Shown in pieces: positions 9,179-18,711 of a DNA stretch of 64,000 bases. Every line of letters begins with the position of its first letter. Positions within the stretch are counted from its first letter, which is position 1. The position numbers were made by a program, and so were the translations under genes. Origin of the DNA: Actinomyces oris (GTDB taxonomy: Bacteria; Actinomycetota; Actinomycetes; Actinomycetales; Actinomycetaceae); the NCBI RefSeq assembly GCF_001553935.1, contig NZ_CP014232.1, positions 558,001-622,000 on the forward strand, read 5' to 3'. The notes under the pieces are model-generated. The model saw only the letters and a list, made by a program, of their open reading frames with translations. It did not search any database and was not told where the DNA came from.

Positions 9179-10750
9179 ATGTCAACGACCCCGACTCCCG
9201 TCGAGGACGATCTCGATACCGGTCGGATGATCGCCAGTCGGTGGCGACCCGCCACCCTGCGCACGACGCCGTCGAAGGAGGACCGGGGGCTGTTCGGCCA
9301 CCCCCGCGGACTGCCCTGGATGCTCAACGTGGAGATGTGGGAGCGCTTCTCCTACTACGGCATGCGCGCCATCCTGCTGTACTTCATCACCGACACCGTG
9401 GCCGGCGGCGGCCTGGGCCTGAGCGCCAACTCCGGGCAGGTCATCCTGGCCTCCTACAGTGCGGCCGTCTACCTGCTGGCCATCCCCGGAGGCATCTTCG
9501 CCGACCGCATCATCGGACCGTGGCTGTCCACCCTCTACGGCGGCCTGGTCATCATGGCCGGACACATCTGCCTGTCCATCCCCACGCCCGCACTCGCCTG
9601 GACGGGGATCGTGCTGGTGGCCGTGGGCACCGGCTTCATCAAGCCGAATCTGTCCACGATCGTCGGGGGTCTCTACGATGACGACGACCCGCGGCGCGAC
9701 GCTGGATTCCAGTTGTTCTACATGTCGGTCAACCTCGGATCACTGGCGTCCCCTCTGGTGACCGGCTGGCTGCGTGAGCACTACGGCTACCACGCCGGCT
9801 TCTTCTCGGCCGCCGTCGGCATGGGGGTGGCCCTGATCGCCTTCATCTACGGCCGCCACAAGCTCTCCGCCTTCGCCTTCACCGTCCCGAGCCCCATCCG
9901 CCCCCAGGAGCGCCGGAGATTCGTACTCGCCTCACTCCTGACCGTGGTGGCCGCGGCCGCACTCGTCGCGGTCCTCAGCGCCCTGACCGGCAGCCTGCTC
10001 GACGCCATCTCCACGACCATGCTCATCATCCCGGCAGGTGCCGCCCTGGGCTACTTCGTCCTCATGTTCCGCTCCCCCAAGGTCACGGCCCGCGAGCGCA
10101 CCCACCTGCGCGCCTACATCCCCCTGTGGATCGGCGCGGTCCTGTTCTTCATGATCTCCGAGCAGGCGGCCGGCAAGATGGCCACCTTCGCCAAGGACAA
10201 CACCGATGGCAGTATCCCGTGGCTCGGCTGGGCCATCACCCCCGAGACCTACCAGTCCATCAACCCAGCCACGATCGTGATCCTGGCGCCATTCATCGGT
10301 TGGCTCTTCACCCGGAGGGCGGGCCGGTTCCCGTCCACCATCATGAAGTTCGCCATCTCGGTGCTCATCATCGGGCTATCGGCCTTCATCCTGGGCTACG
10401 GCTTCCAGACCTGGACCGGCGGCGCGAATCTGTCACCCTGGTGGTTCCTGGCCGTGGTCTTCATCATCCAGACCGTCGCCGAGCTCTTCCTGTCCCCGGT
10501 GGGACTGTCCACGACATCGGCACTGGCACCCAAGAACTTCGCCTCCCAGACAATGAGCCTGTGGCTGCTGACGACGGCCACCGGCCAGGGGCTCGCCGGC
10601 TTCATCATCTCCAGGACGGAGCACGTCGCGAACTCCACCTACTACTACGGCCTGGGCGTCGTCACGGTCGCCGTGGCCATCATCCTGTTCATCGTCGCCC
10701 CATGGACGGAGCGGAAGATGGCCGACGTCGGGGTCACCTCCCAGGGCTAG
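9179..10750 (+). CDS. POT/PTR family proton-dependent oligopeptide transporter, second copy
   Basis: This 523-residue paralogue of the preceding transporter lacks its repeated N-terminal extension. The ExxERFSYYG motif and the membrane layout are conserved. GGAAGGGAGAG precedes ATG at 9179. Differences cluster in the 8090-8280-equivalent linker and helices, while several blocks are identical including wobble bases. This suggests tandem duplication with later gene conversion. Substrate preference of the two copies may differ; this is not readable from sequence. Confidence 0.9.
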   Translation: MSTTPTPVEDDLDTGRMIASRWRPATLRTTPSKEDRGLFGHPRGLPWMLNVEMWERFSYYGMRAILLYFITDTVAGGGLGLSANSGQVILASYSAAVYLLAIPGGIFADRIIGPWLSTLYGGLVIMAGHICLSIPTPALAWTGIVLVAVGTGFIKPNLSTIVGGLYDDDDPRRDAGFQLFYMSVNLGSLASPLVTGWLREHYGYHAGFFSAAVGMGVALIAFIYGRHKLSAFAFTVPSPIRPQERRRFVLASLLTVVAAAALVAVLSALTGSLLDAISTTMLIIPAGAALGYFVLMFRSPKVTARERTHLRAYIPLWIGAVLFFMISEQAAGKMATFAKDNTDGSIPWLGWAITPETYQSINPATIVILAPFIGWLFTRRAGRFPSTIMKFAISVLIIGLSAFILGYGFQTWTGGANLSPWWFLAVVFIIQTVAELFLSPVGLSTTSALAPKNFASQTMSLWLLTTATGQGLAGFIISRTEHVANSTYYYGLGVVTVAVAIILFIVAPWTERKMADVGVTSQG

Positions 10751-10809
10751 TTCGCAGGACTAGACACGGCTAGGCCGCCGCGCGGTCGTAGGTTACGTCT
10801 CGGGTTCGT

Positions 10810-10821
10810 AGGTTAAGGGTA
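10810..10821. repeat. Target-site duplication, left
   Basis: AGGTTAAGGGTA lies directly outside the left inverted repeat and is identical to 12285-12296 outside the right one, marking a 12-bp target duplication. Confidence 0.88.
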
Positions 10822-10898
10822 CTGTGTTGTCTCATGACTTCTGAGAGTTTCGGATGTCATGACATCTGAGACACTGGTGGGGCGGGTTGCCTGGGGTT

Positions 10899-12197
10899 AT
10901 GGGTAACTCGATTTCGCCGTCTCGGCGTGAGCAGGTCATAGGTTTTGACTCCAGGACCAGTGGGATGAGCGTGGAGGAGTTCTGCGCTCAGGTGGGTATC
11001 TCCCGGGCCTCGTTCTACCGGATACGCCGACGCGCTGAGCACGAGGGCCTGGCTGCCGCGCTGACACCGCGTTCACGGGCCCCGCGCCACCCGGCGCGGG
11101 TGTGGGACCAGGGCACTGATGAGCGCATCGCCCAGGTTCGCGCCGACCTGCTCGCCGCCGGCCGGGAGGCGGGTCCGGCCTCGGTGTGGTGGGTGATGAG
11201 CCAGGGCGCCAGCGTTCCGGCTCCCTCGCGCGCGACGATCGCCCGCAGCCTACGCAGAGCCGGCCTGGTGGTCCCCGCCCCGCGCAAGCGGCCCAGGACG
11301 TCGTACAAGCGCTTCACCCGCAGCGCGGCCAACGAGCTGTGGCAGATCGACGGCTTCCAATGGCACCTGGAGGACCATCTGGTGACCGTCTACCAGGTCG
11401 TTGACGACTGCTCGCGGGTCATCACCGCCCTGAGGGCCTGCTGGGGCGGTGAGAGCGTGGCAGGCACCCGCATGGTCCTTGAGGAGGCCTTCGCCACCTG
11501 GGGGCGCCCGGCGGCGATCCTGTCGGACAACGCACTGGCGTTCAACACCAGCCGCATCACTGGCCCGGGAGCCACCGAGAAGTGGCTGGCATCCCTGGGG
11601 GTGCGTCCCATCAGCGGGCGGGTGGGCCACCCTCAGACCCAGGGCAAGGTCGAGCGCTCCCACCAGCCGGCAGCCGCCTGGCTGCGCGCCCACCCGGCCA
11701 GCACCCTTGAGGAGCTCAACGCCGAGCTGGACCGCTTCACCAGCTACTACAACACCGAACGCCAGCACCAGGGCCACGGCGTCGCACTGACCCCGCTGAG
11801 GGTATGGGCTCAGACCCCCAGGGCGCTAGCCAGCCCAGCCCCCATCGACCTGGAGCGCCTACCAGCCGGCGGCGGCCCCATCAGCCTGCCCGACCCCGCC
11901 GATCCCGACCAGGCCGTGGACCGCGCCCGACGCACCGTGATGTCCAACGGGTGCGTGTCCTACAAGGACCGTGCACTGTCACTGGGCCAGACCATGCGCG
12001 GCGTCGAGGTCACCCTGATCGAGTACACCACGCGCCTGGACCTCTACGACCCCGACGGACGCCGCTTCGTGTCCCTGCCCTGGCCCCAACCCACCCAGAG
12101 GCAGCAAGGCAACCGCTCCACCATCGACACCAAGAAACCGCCCTACAGACTCATCCCGCTCCCACCCCGACGCCCCCGAACGTCTCACAGGTCATAA
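10899..12197 (+). CDS. IS481-family-like DDE transposase
   Basis: About 432 residues: an N-terminal helix-turn-helix (SVEEFCAQVGISRASFYRIR), a second helical DNA-binding part, then an integrase catalytic core. Its DDE residues are the Asp of QIDGFQW, the Asp of LSDNALAF and the Glu of GKVERSH. A basic C-terminal tail follows. ATG at 10899 is my choice; TTG at 10887 and ATG at 10967 are in frame. The gene nearly fills the element and reads in the same direction as its neighbours. Confidence 0.88.
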   Translation: MGNSISPSRREQVIGFDSRTSGMSVEEFCAQVGISRASFYRIRRRAEHEGLAAALTPRSRAPRHPARVWDQGTDERIAQVRADLLAAGREAGPASVWWVMSQGASVPAPSRATIARSLRRAGLVVPAPRKRPRTSYKRFTRSAANELWQIDGFQWHLEDHLVTVYQVVDDCSRVITALRACWGGESVAGTRMVLEEAFATWGRPAAILSDNALAFNTSRITGPGATEKWLASLGVRPISGRVGHPQTQGKVERSHQPAAAWLRAHPASTLEELNAELDRFTSYYNTERQHQGHGVALTPLRVWAQTPRALASPAPIDLERLPAGGGPISLPDPADPDQAVDRARRTVMSNGCVSYKDRALSLGQTMRGVEVTLIEYTTRLDLYDPDGRRFVSLPWPQPTQRQQGNRSTIDTKKPPYRLIPLPPRRPRTSHRS

Positions 12198-12275
12198 CCC
12201 CAACCAGTGTCTCAGAAGTCATGACACCCAAACGTCTCAGAAGTCATGACCCCCAAATGTCTCAGAAGTGAGGAG
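12182..12275 (+). repeat. Subterminal tandem repeats at the IS right end
   Basis: A GTCTCAGAAGTCATGAC-type unit recurs at 12182 (degenerate), 12209, 12234 and 12259, with 27, 25 and 25-base spacing. The last unit merges into the terminal inverted repeat. The left end has a similar word in opposite orientation. These look like multiple transposase binding sites. Confidence 0.75.
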
Positions 12276-12284
12276 ACAGCACAG

Positions 12285-12296
12285 AGGTTAAGGGTA
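12285..12296. repeat. Target-site duplication, right
   Basis: Second copy of the 12-bp AGGTTAAGGGTA duplication, directly outside the right terminal repeat. Confidence 0.88.
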
Positions 12297-12374
12297 CGAA
12301 CCCGAGGGTTAACCTACGATCGCACGCCTCCGACTGCCACCGGCGGGCCGGCAAGGATGGAGAAGGGAACCGCC

Positions 12375-12881
12375 GTGAAGGACTACGCCTCCGGTGAGGA
12401 GCTCATCGCGGAGATCCGCAAGCGCGCTGAGCTGTTCATCGCCGAGTTCGACGACGTCCCCGCCTCCGAACTCCACACGCTCAAGGACGGGGTGGACCGC
12501 ACGCCGGCGCAGATGCTCGCCTACCAGCTGGGGTGGATGGACCTGCTACTGGGCTGGGAGCGCGATGAGCAGGCCGGACGCGAGGTGGTCACGCCCGCTC
12601 CCGGGTACCGGTGGAACCGACTCGGCGATCTCTACAGCGCCTTCTACGAGCAGTGGCGTGACGCCTCCCTGCCCCGTCTTCAGGAGGCCTTTCGGGACAG
12701 GGGCGACGACGTCGTCGCCCTCGTGGCATCGCTGAGTCGCGAGGAGCTCTTCACCTCCGGGCAGCGGGCGTGGGCCTCCTCGACGCCGTCGGCCTGGCCG
12801 GTGGCCACGTGGGTGCATATCAACACGGTGGCGCCCTTCACCTCCTTCCGCACGAGGATCCGCGCCTGGAAACGCCACTGA
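12375..12881 (+). CDS. ClbS/DfsB family four-helix-bundle protein (DUF1706)
   Basis: The 168-residue protein matches the ClbS/DfsB family along its whole length: an N-terminal helix with EELIAEI, VDRTPAQMLAYQLGWMDLLL, GYRWNRLGDLY, and a C-terminal WPVATWVHINTVAPFTSF segment. The founding member ClbS protects Escherichia coli from its own colibactin; most other members have no known function. I infer no colibactin pathway here. GTG at 12375 follows GAAGGGA at 6 bases. The insertion sequence ends only 90 bases upstream, so its original promoter may be altered. Confidence 0.85.
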   Translation: MKDYASGEELIAEIRKRAELFIAEFDDVPASELHTLKDGVDRTPAQMLAYQLGWMDLLLGWERDEQAGREVVTPAPGYRWNRLGDLYSAFYEQWRDASLPRLQEAFRDRGDDVVALVASLSREELFTSGQRAWASSTPSAWPVATWVHINTVAPFTSFRTRIRAWKRH

Positions 12882-12916
12882 GTGCCACCGAGCGCCACCG
12901 CGGGTAGGACACGATT

Positions 12917-12951
12917 CATGGGGGCCACCGACGTCTTCGGTGGCCCCCATG
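12917..12951. terminator. Bidirectional terminator between convergent genes
   Basis: Perfect 15-bp stem (12917-12931 with 12937-12951) and a 5-base loop, between the convergent ClbS-like gene and the aminotransferase gene. Confidence 0.85.
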
Positions 12952-12970
12952 AGATCAGAGAGTGCTGACG

Positions 12971-14340
12971 TCACTTGGAGGTGATCGCCTCAGCGAGCTC
13001 CTCGAAGCAGCTGACGTAGGCGTCGATCGCCTCGTCCGTGTGGGTCACTGACAGGGTCCACTCCTCCTCGCGGCCCGGAGTCATGAAGATCCCCCGGTTC
13101 ATGTTGAACAGCCACGCGAGCTCGGACAGCTCCGCGTTCTGGTGCTCCTTGAAGGACTCGTAGTCGACGACCTTCTTGGGGGAGAAGGTGACGCACCCCT
13201 TGCCGCCGACGCCCACCGCGTAGCCCGGAAGGTTGTAGCGCTCAATGACCTCCGTGCAACCCGCGAGAATGCGATCGTTGAGGTGGTCGAGGTGGGCGTA
13301 TGCCTCCGGGTTGAGGACCTTCTCCAGGTTGGCCCGCACTGCGGCCATCACCAGGGGTTACCGTTGTAGGTGCCGACCTGGAAGACGGTGTGGTCCTCCA
13401 CCACGGACATGACTTCCTCGGTGCCTCCGATGGCGCCCGAGGGCAGACCGCCACCGAGGGCCTTGGCCATGGTCACCAGGTCGGGAGTCACTCCGAAGCG
13501 CTGGGTGGCGCCGCCCGGACCGATGCACAGGCCGGTCTTGACCTCATCGAAGATCAGGACGACGCCATGTCGCCGGGTGATCTCGCGGACCTGCTCCAGA
13601 TATCCCGGTTCCGGCAGCACGACGCCCAGGTTCATCATGGCCGGCTCCATGATGACGCAGGCGGGCTTACGCCCCTCATCAGTCAGCCGGATGATGCGGC
13701 GCTCCATGGCCTCGGCATCGTTGAAGGGAACCGGCACCGTCATCTGGACGGTGGCGTCGGGAATGCCGCCTCCGTAGGGCAGCGATGCCAGGTTGTCACG
13801 GTCACCGATCTTGTCGTACTCGACGCCGATCGAGACCATGACGGTGTCGTGGTGCCCGTGGTAGGAGCCGAAGATCTTCATGACCGTGTCGCGACCGGTG
13901 TAGGCACGTGCGATGCGGATGGCATCCATCGTGGACTCCGAGCCCGAGTTCGTGTAGCGCCACTTCGGCAGCCCCCACCTGCTCGAGAGGTTCTCCGCCA
14001 CCGCCAGGGCGTCCTCGGTCGGGGCGGCGAAGTGGGTGCCCTTGCCGTACCGCTCCTGAATGGCTTCTCCGATCACCGGGTGGGCATGCCCCTGAAGCAT
14101 CGATCCGAAGCCGTTGTGGAAGTCCCACATCTCGTTGCCGTCAACATCCCAGACCTTCGGCCCCTGCCCCCGTTCGAGGTAAATGGGCCAGGGCTCGCGC
14201 AGCTGGTACGAGGAGGCGACTCCGCCGGAAAGGCTGTTCCTCGCGCGGTTGTACATGTCGCCGGACCCCTTGGTCCGTTCATTGAGGCGCTTGGACTCGA
14301 TCTCCGTCAGCTCAGCGACTCGCTCCATGTTGATGCTCAT
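12971..14340 (-). pseudogene. Class-III aminotransferase (glutamate-1-semialdehyde aminotransferase-like), frameshifted as given
   Basis: Two frames together encode a PLP enzyme of about 457 residues. The first (14340 to 13348) has LIFDEVKTG and the PLP lysine of MAKALGGGLPSGAIGG. The second (from 13351 down) continues MAAVRANLEKVLNPEAY to the C-terminus. The frame breaks at the CCCC run of the coding strand (13354-13357): one extra C would restore the expected GNPLVMAAVR. It resembles catabolic class-III aminotransferases rather than tetrapyrrole HemL, because it sits with an amine permease and aldehyde dehydrogenases. AAGGAG precedes the start. Sequencing error is as likely as true decay. 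Confidence 0.8.
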
Positions 14341-14513
14341 TGGTCACTCCTTCGTGGTCCGGCCTGGCGTCCACATATCGTGCGTTTGATTACCGGCGCA
14401 TCGATCAGCTGTGGCCGTCGATACGATGACAATGTGATTCCTCTCAGCTCCTTCCGCCGGCCTGGCGCGGAGTGAGCTGTTTTCATGTGTGTGTTCGCTC
14501 CGGTTCACTGCAT

Positions 14514-16096
14514 CTATGACGCAGCACGGAGCTGGGAGGCTTCACCATCGTCCTCCTCTAAGACAGTTGCCACCTTCAACTCCTCGGTGACAGCGTCGGA
14601 TCGTGCGATCACCTCCCCGCGGAAGAAGGCCGGTGCTCGGACGTACTGTACGAGCATCAGTACCACGCCCAGGAGAATGAGGGCGAGGGTGAGGACGAAG
14701 ACGAGACCGACGCCGAAGACCTGCGATCCCGACCCATACTCCGGGTCTAGGGAGTCCTTCAAGGTCAGGCCGAGGAGCGAGAAGAGGATGAGACCCCCAG
14801 CCCCGGCGAGACCAGCATGAAGAAGAAGTTCCTCACCGAGCGGAACCACTGTCCTCGAAAGTACCACACCGCGGCGAAGGCGGTGAGCCCGTAGTAAAAG
14901 GCGATCATCGCCCCCAGGGTCTGAACCGTGTCCCACAGGACGGAGGTGGATACGAAGCGCAGCAGCGTGTAAAAGGTCGAGGCGGCGATCGCCGAGACGA
15001 CTGTTGCGCGCCCGGGAGTCAGGAAGCGCGGAGAGATCTCACCGAGCTTCTCCGGCATTGCTCCGTAATACCCCATCGACAGGAGGGTGCGGGCGGGAGA
15101 GACGAAGGTGGACTGCAAGGACGCCGCCGACGAGACCAGCACCGCCGTCGACAGGAGGATCGCGAACGGCCCCAGAACCGGCCTGGCCAAGGCGAAGAAG
15201 ACATTGTCCTGGATCGCAGGATTGCCCAGCCCTATCCCGTCCTTCCCCAGACCGGCGAACATCATGGATCCGATCGTGACGAACATGTACACCGAGACGA
15301 TGGTCATGACGGTGAGCACGGCGGCGCGCCCCGGGGTGGAGCTGGCGTCGTCGGCCTCCTCATTGACCGTCAGCGACACGTCCCAGCCCCAGTAGATGAA
15401 CAGGGACAGGGAGACGCCCGCCACAAAGGTCCCCAGCGAGTCGACGGCGAAGGGATTGAACCATTCGAGCTTCAAGGGCGTCGGATTGACAGCGGTGCCG
15501 GTGAAGTAGCGGTAAATCGCCACCGCGCCGAAGCCGAGGAACACCGTCAGCTGAAACCCCACCAACCAGTACTGGAGCTTCTGGGTGGTCTGCATGTCGC
15601 GATACGCGATCCAGGTCGCCAGCGTGATGAAGACCAGGCAGGTGAGGGTGTTGACCCATACGTTGTCGGAGAGATCCGCAATGGCGGGCCGGCGAGTCAC
15701 CTGTGCGAGCAACAGGTAGAAGAAGTCGACCGCGATGGCCGCGAGGTTCGACAGGACGACGACGGTGGCCACGATCAGCCCCCATCCGTTCATCCACCCG
15801 ATCCACGGACCGAAGGCGCGGGTCCCCCAGGTGAAGGAGGTGCCCGAGTCGGGCATCGCCGCATTGAGCTCTCGGTATCCGAAGGCGACCAGGAGCATCG
15901 GGATGAACCCGACGAGGAAGATCGCCGGCACCTGTTCGCCCACTTCTGAGGCGGTCGGCCCCAGTGCGCCGGTGAGGGTGTACGGAGGCGCGATGCAGGA
16001 CACGCCGATGATGATGGCGCCGAGCAGGCCGACAGAGCCCTCAGCCAGTCCCTTCTTGGACAGCCCGCCTCCAGAGCTGGTGGTCGCGGCGCTCAT
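14514..16096 (-). pseudogene. APC-family amino acid/amine permease, frameshifted as given
   Basis: About 527 residues of an APC superfamily transporter with roughly 12 membrane helices lie in two frames: 16096 down to about 14795, then on to 14514. The N-terminal signature GSVGLLGAIIIGVSCIAPPY is intact. The break is in a G run of the coding strand (14794-14798): one extra G gives SPGLGGLILFSLLGL. The C-terminus is a charged cytoplasmic tail. The start overlaps the universal stress gene stop (ATGA), so the two are co-translated. Its neighbours suggest uptake of putrescine, GABA or a related amine; the substrate is inferred. Confidence 0.82.
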
Positions 16097-16953
16097 GTTC
16101 CACCTCCGACGTCGGCCGGATCAGCCGGGACGGCGACGAGCGGCACCGGCAGGACCCGCAGGATCTTGTTGGCGTCCGGCCCCAGGAACAGGCGCCCGCT
16201 CTGGGCCAGGCGCGCCGACCCCAGGAAGGCCAGCTCATTCCTGCTCCACTCCATGGCCAGCACGGCGGCGCTCATGGAGTGGGCGTGAACGATCTGGACA
16301 CGCTGATCATCCAGTCCGGTGAGATCCAGGCGCACCTCGGCGAGCAGGGACTCGGTCCGCTTCTCGATCTCCGCGGTGTCCTGTGAGTCCCCGGTGGCCA
16401 CCGTGACGAGACGCAACGGGACACCGGCTCTGTCTGCGAAGGTCCTGGCCTTACTGAGCACTCCCCTCCACCTACCGGACTCGCCCAGCATGACCGTGAT
16501 GCGTGAGAGCCCGTCGAGAGGGGCGTGCCTCATGCCGCGCGGGGACAGAGCGACAGGAACAGTCGAGGAGTTGAGCAGCGTCTGCCCCACGGAGCCGAGG
16601 GACACCCGCCCCAGGACCCCGTGACGGCCTCCGCCGGCTACGAGCAGGTCGGCCTTGAGCTCCTCGGCCGAGGCGATGATGCCCTCGGGGAAAGAAAGGC
16701 TGTACCGCAGGTACTTGCTCACCGGCACACGAGGCCGATGCTCCTCCATGATCTCCGACATCCAGTCGTCGACCTGCGTGGCGACGACGTCCTGGAAGGC
16801 GTGATCGGTGACGTCAAGGACGTAGCGTCCCCCGCCGCCCTTGACGACGGTGACGAGATCGAGTGGGCACGAGAACGCTTCAGCGAGAGACACCCCTAGG
16901 TGGTAGGAGTCTCGACCGCCGAGCGAATTGGTGAAGGCCGTCAGAATGCGCAT
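16093..16953 (-). CDS. Two-domain universal stress protein
   Basis: The 286-residue protein contains two tandem UspA folds. The first (about residues 1-145) begins MRILTAFTNSLGGRDSYHLG and ends with GSVGQTLLNSSTVPVALSP; the second (about 150-280) ends with LPVPLVAVP. The nucleotide-binding GxxGxxxxxx(S/N) pattern is recognisable in the first domain (GRHGVLGRVSLGSVGQ). It lies between the aldehyde dehydrogenase and the permease in one transcript. Universal stress domains are sometimes coupled to transporters, so a regulatory role for the permease is possible but inferred. Confidence 0.85.
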   Translation of the reverse strand: MRILTAFTNSLGGRDSYHLGVSLAEAFSCPLDLVTVVKGGGGRYVLDVTDHAFQDVVATQVDDWMSEIMEEHRPRVPVSKYLRYSLSFPEGIIASAEELKADLLVAGGGRHGVLGRVSLGSVGQTLLNSSTVPVALSPRGMRHAPLDGLSRITVMLGESGRWRGVLSKARTFADRAGVPLRLVTVATGDSQDTAEIEKRTESLLAEVRLDLTGLDDQRVQIVHAHSMSAAVLAMEWSRNELAFLGSARLAQSGRLFLGPDANKILRVLPVPLVAVPADPADVGGGT

Positions 16954-16983
16954 GGGGGTGACCTCCTGTTCGCTTCCGGGGCG

Positions 16984-18420
16984 TCACAGGGCACTCATGA
17001 CGTGCTTGATACGTGTGTAGTCCTCCACGCCGTAGACGGAAAGGTCCTTGCCGTAGCCGGACCGTTTGAAGCCGCCGTGCGGCATCTCCGCGACGAGGGG
17101 GATGTGGCAGTTCACCCAGACGCAGCCGAAGTCCAGGTCCCTGCTGAATCGCAGGACACGCTGGTGGTCGGTCGTCCAGATGGACGAGGACAGGGCGTAG
17201 TCCACGCCGTTGGCCAGGGCCAGGGCCTCGTCGTCGGAGGAGAACTCCTGAACGGTCAGGACCGGCCCGAAGATCTCCTGCTGCACGAGCGCGTCATCCT
17301 GCTTGAGCCCTGAGATGACGGTGGGCGCGTAGTAGTAGCCGCTCTCACCGACGCGGTGGCCACCGGTCAGCAGGTGGGAGTGCGCGGGCCGCTCCTCAAC
17401 GATCTTCTGCACGGAGGCGAAGTGGCGGGCATTGTTCAGGGGTCCGTAGAACGCCTCCTCCTCGGGGATCGGACCGGTGCGCAGGGACTCGACGTGACGC
17501 ACCAACGCGTCGGTGAACTCCTTGGCCACCGAGGCCTCGACCAGGACGCGGGTGGCGGCGGTGCAGTCCTGCCCGGCGTTGAATATCCCTGCGGCGGCGA
17601 TGCCCTCGGCGGCAGCCTCGATGTCGGCATCGGCGAAGACGACGGCGGGGGCCTTGCCTCCCAGCTCGAGGTGAACGCGGGTCACGTTGCCGGCCGCCTG
17701 TTCGGCGAGATCCGAGCCCGCGCGCACAGATCCCGTGAGCGCAACCAGCCCGGGCACCGGATGAGCGCTCATGAGGCGCCCGGTCTCGCCGGTGCCGAGC
17801 ACCAGGTTGAAGACCCCGGGAGGGAGGATCTCACTGGCGATCTCAGCGAAGACGATAGCGCTCTCGGGCGTGTTCTCACTCGGCTTGAGCACCACCGTGT
17901 TGCCTGCGGCCAGAGCGGGCCCGACCTTCCAGATGAGCATCATGAAGGGGTAGTTCCACGGAACGATCTGCCCGACGACGCCGATGGGCTCACGGCGAAT
18001 CTGCGAGTTTAGACCCTCGGCGTACTCCCCCGAGGCGACACCCGACTGGAGACGGGCGGCCCCGGCGAAGAACCGCAGCTGAGAGGCCCCTGTCACGACT
18101 TCCTCCGCCCGGATCATCTCGGCGAGCTGACCGGTGTTGCGGCGCTGAGCCTCGACGAGACGGTCGGCGTTGGCCTCCAGGGCGTCGGCGAGCCGGAGCA
18201 GGAGCATCTGCCGTTCCGCCGGCGTTGTCAGCCGCCAGCTCTCGAATGCCTTGAGGGCGGCGTCGTAGGCGGCGTCGACATCGGCGGAACCCGAGACCGG
18301 GCACTGCGCTACGACCTGTTCCGTTCGAGGATCCACGACGTCGAACGTGGCATCGGTGGCTGCCGGAATAAATTTTCCGTTGATAAAGTTCTGGAGGAGA
18401 GGAAGGCTCATGTGAATCAC
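16984..18420 (-). CDS. Gamma-aminobutyraldehyde dehydrogenase-like aldehyde dehydrogenase
   Basis: This 478-residue NAD(P)-dependent aldehyde dehydrogenase has the catalytic Glu in LELGGKAP and Cys in NAGQDCTAATR. The C-terminal HGGFKRSGYGKDLSVYGVED segment is typical of PatD/YdcW aminobutyraldehyde dehydrogenases, which convert 4-aminobutanal from putrescine to GABA. ATG at 18411 (MSLPLLQNF) is an alternative to the GTG at 18420; neither has a strong ribosome site. It heads the minus-strand operon aldehyde dehydrogenase-USP-permease(-aminotransferase), which would feed GABA to gabT nearby. Confidence 0.85.
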   Translation of the reverse strand: MIHMSLPLLQNFINGKFIPAATDATFDVVDPRTEQVVAQCPVSGSADVDAAYDAALKAFESWRLTTPAERQMLLLRLADALEANADRLVEAQRRNTGQLAEMIRAEEVVTGASQLRFFAGAARLQSGVASGEYAEGLNSQIRREPIGVVGQIVPWNYPFMMLIWKVGPALAAGNTVVLKPSENTPESAIVFAEIASEILPPGVFNLVLGTGETGRLMSAHPVPGLVALTGSVRAGSDLAEQAAGNVTRVHLELGGKAPAVVFADADIEAAAEGIAAAGIFNAGQDCTAATRVLVEASVAKEFTDALVRHVESLRTGPIPEEEAFYGPLNNARHFASVQKIVEERPAHSHLLTGGHRVGESGYYYAPTVISGLKQDDALVQQEIFGPVLTVQEFSSDDEALALANGVDYALSSSIWTTDHQRVLRFSRDLDFGCVWVNCHIPLVAEMPHGGFKRSGYGKDLSVYGVEDYTRIKHVMSAL

Positions 18421-18711
18421 TCTGCTTCTTGGCTTCGGCGGGACGTCGGTGTCGGGGTGAGAAGTTTCGAGAGTCGAAAGAAAGGAGACGACTCGGGCCT
18501 CTACTGCCCAAGCTCACGCAGGACCGGCGCAGGCCGCATCGCCGCTAGCGCCCGACGCACCACAAGTCCTGTGACAACAACGCGGGCTAAGGTCCTAGGT
18601 GACGGCGTAATAGTAAACACACACCACCAAGTATGTCGAACATCACGTTCCACACTTCAAGGAATCGCATCAAAACGCGGAAAAGTCACCCTTGTGCGAG
18701 ATGACAAACCG
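18421..18711 (-). promoter_or_regulatory. Promoter region of the amine catabolic operon
   Basis: This 291-base gap separates pucR from the aldehyde dehydrogenase operon. It has no gene. It contains TTTCGA-GAG-TCGAAA (18465-18479), a perfect 6-3-6 inverted repeat about 45 bases upstream of the start, and an AT-richer tract near 18600-18700. PucR-family proteins usually activate adjacent operons, so this is the likely site of action. Confidence 0.45.

Larger units (their letters stand above)
10822..12284 (+). mobile_element. IS481-like insertion sequence, 1463 bp, complete
   Basis: The element has imperfect terminal inverted repeats beginning CTGTG. The left end reads CTGTGTTGTCTCATGACTTC; the right end on the minus strand reads CTGTGCTGTCTCCTCACTTC. 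The two then continue identically with TGAGA. It carries one intact DDE transposase gene and is bounded by identical 12-bp target duplications. Subterminal repeats at 12182-12275 are likely transposase binding sites. All parts are intact, so recent insertion and possible activity are inferred. Confidence 0.88.
10787..12318. repeat. Large hairpin split by the insertion sequence
   Basis: Before insertion the locus had arms 10787-10810 and 12295-12318 (24 bases each, 21 pairing) around a short loop. The arms share CGTAGGTTA and CTCGGGTTCGTA. The loop holds the 12-bp target later duplicated by the insertion sequence. It may have been a terminator after the transporter genes, or an older palindromic repeat. 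Confidence 0.7.

Noticed and set aside
12182..12275. CRISPR-like array
   Set aside because: The regularly spaced repeats are only four, the spacing leaves about 7 bases between units, and they lie within the insertion sequence end.
13348..14340. Aminotransferase as tetrapyrrole hemL
   Set aside because: Overall similarity fits class-III aminotransferases, but context (amine permease, aldehyde dehydrogenases, PucR) and absence of other heme genes argue against a heme role.
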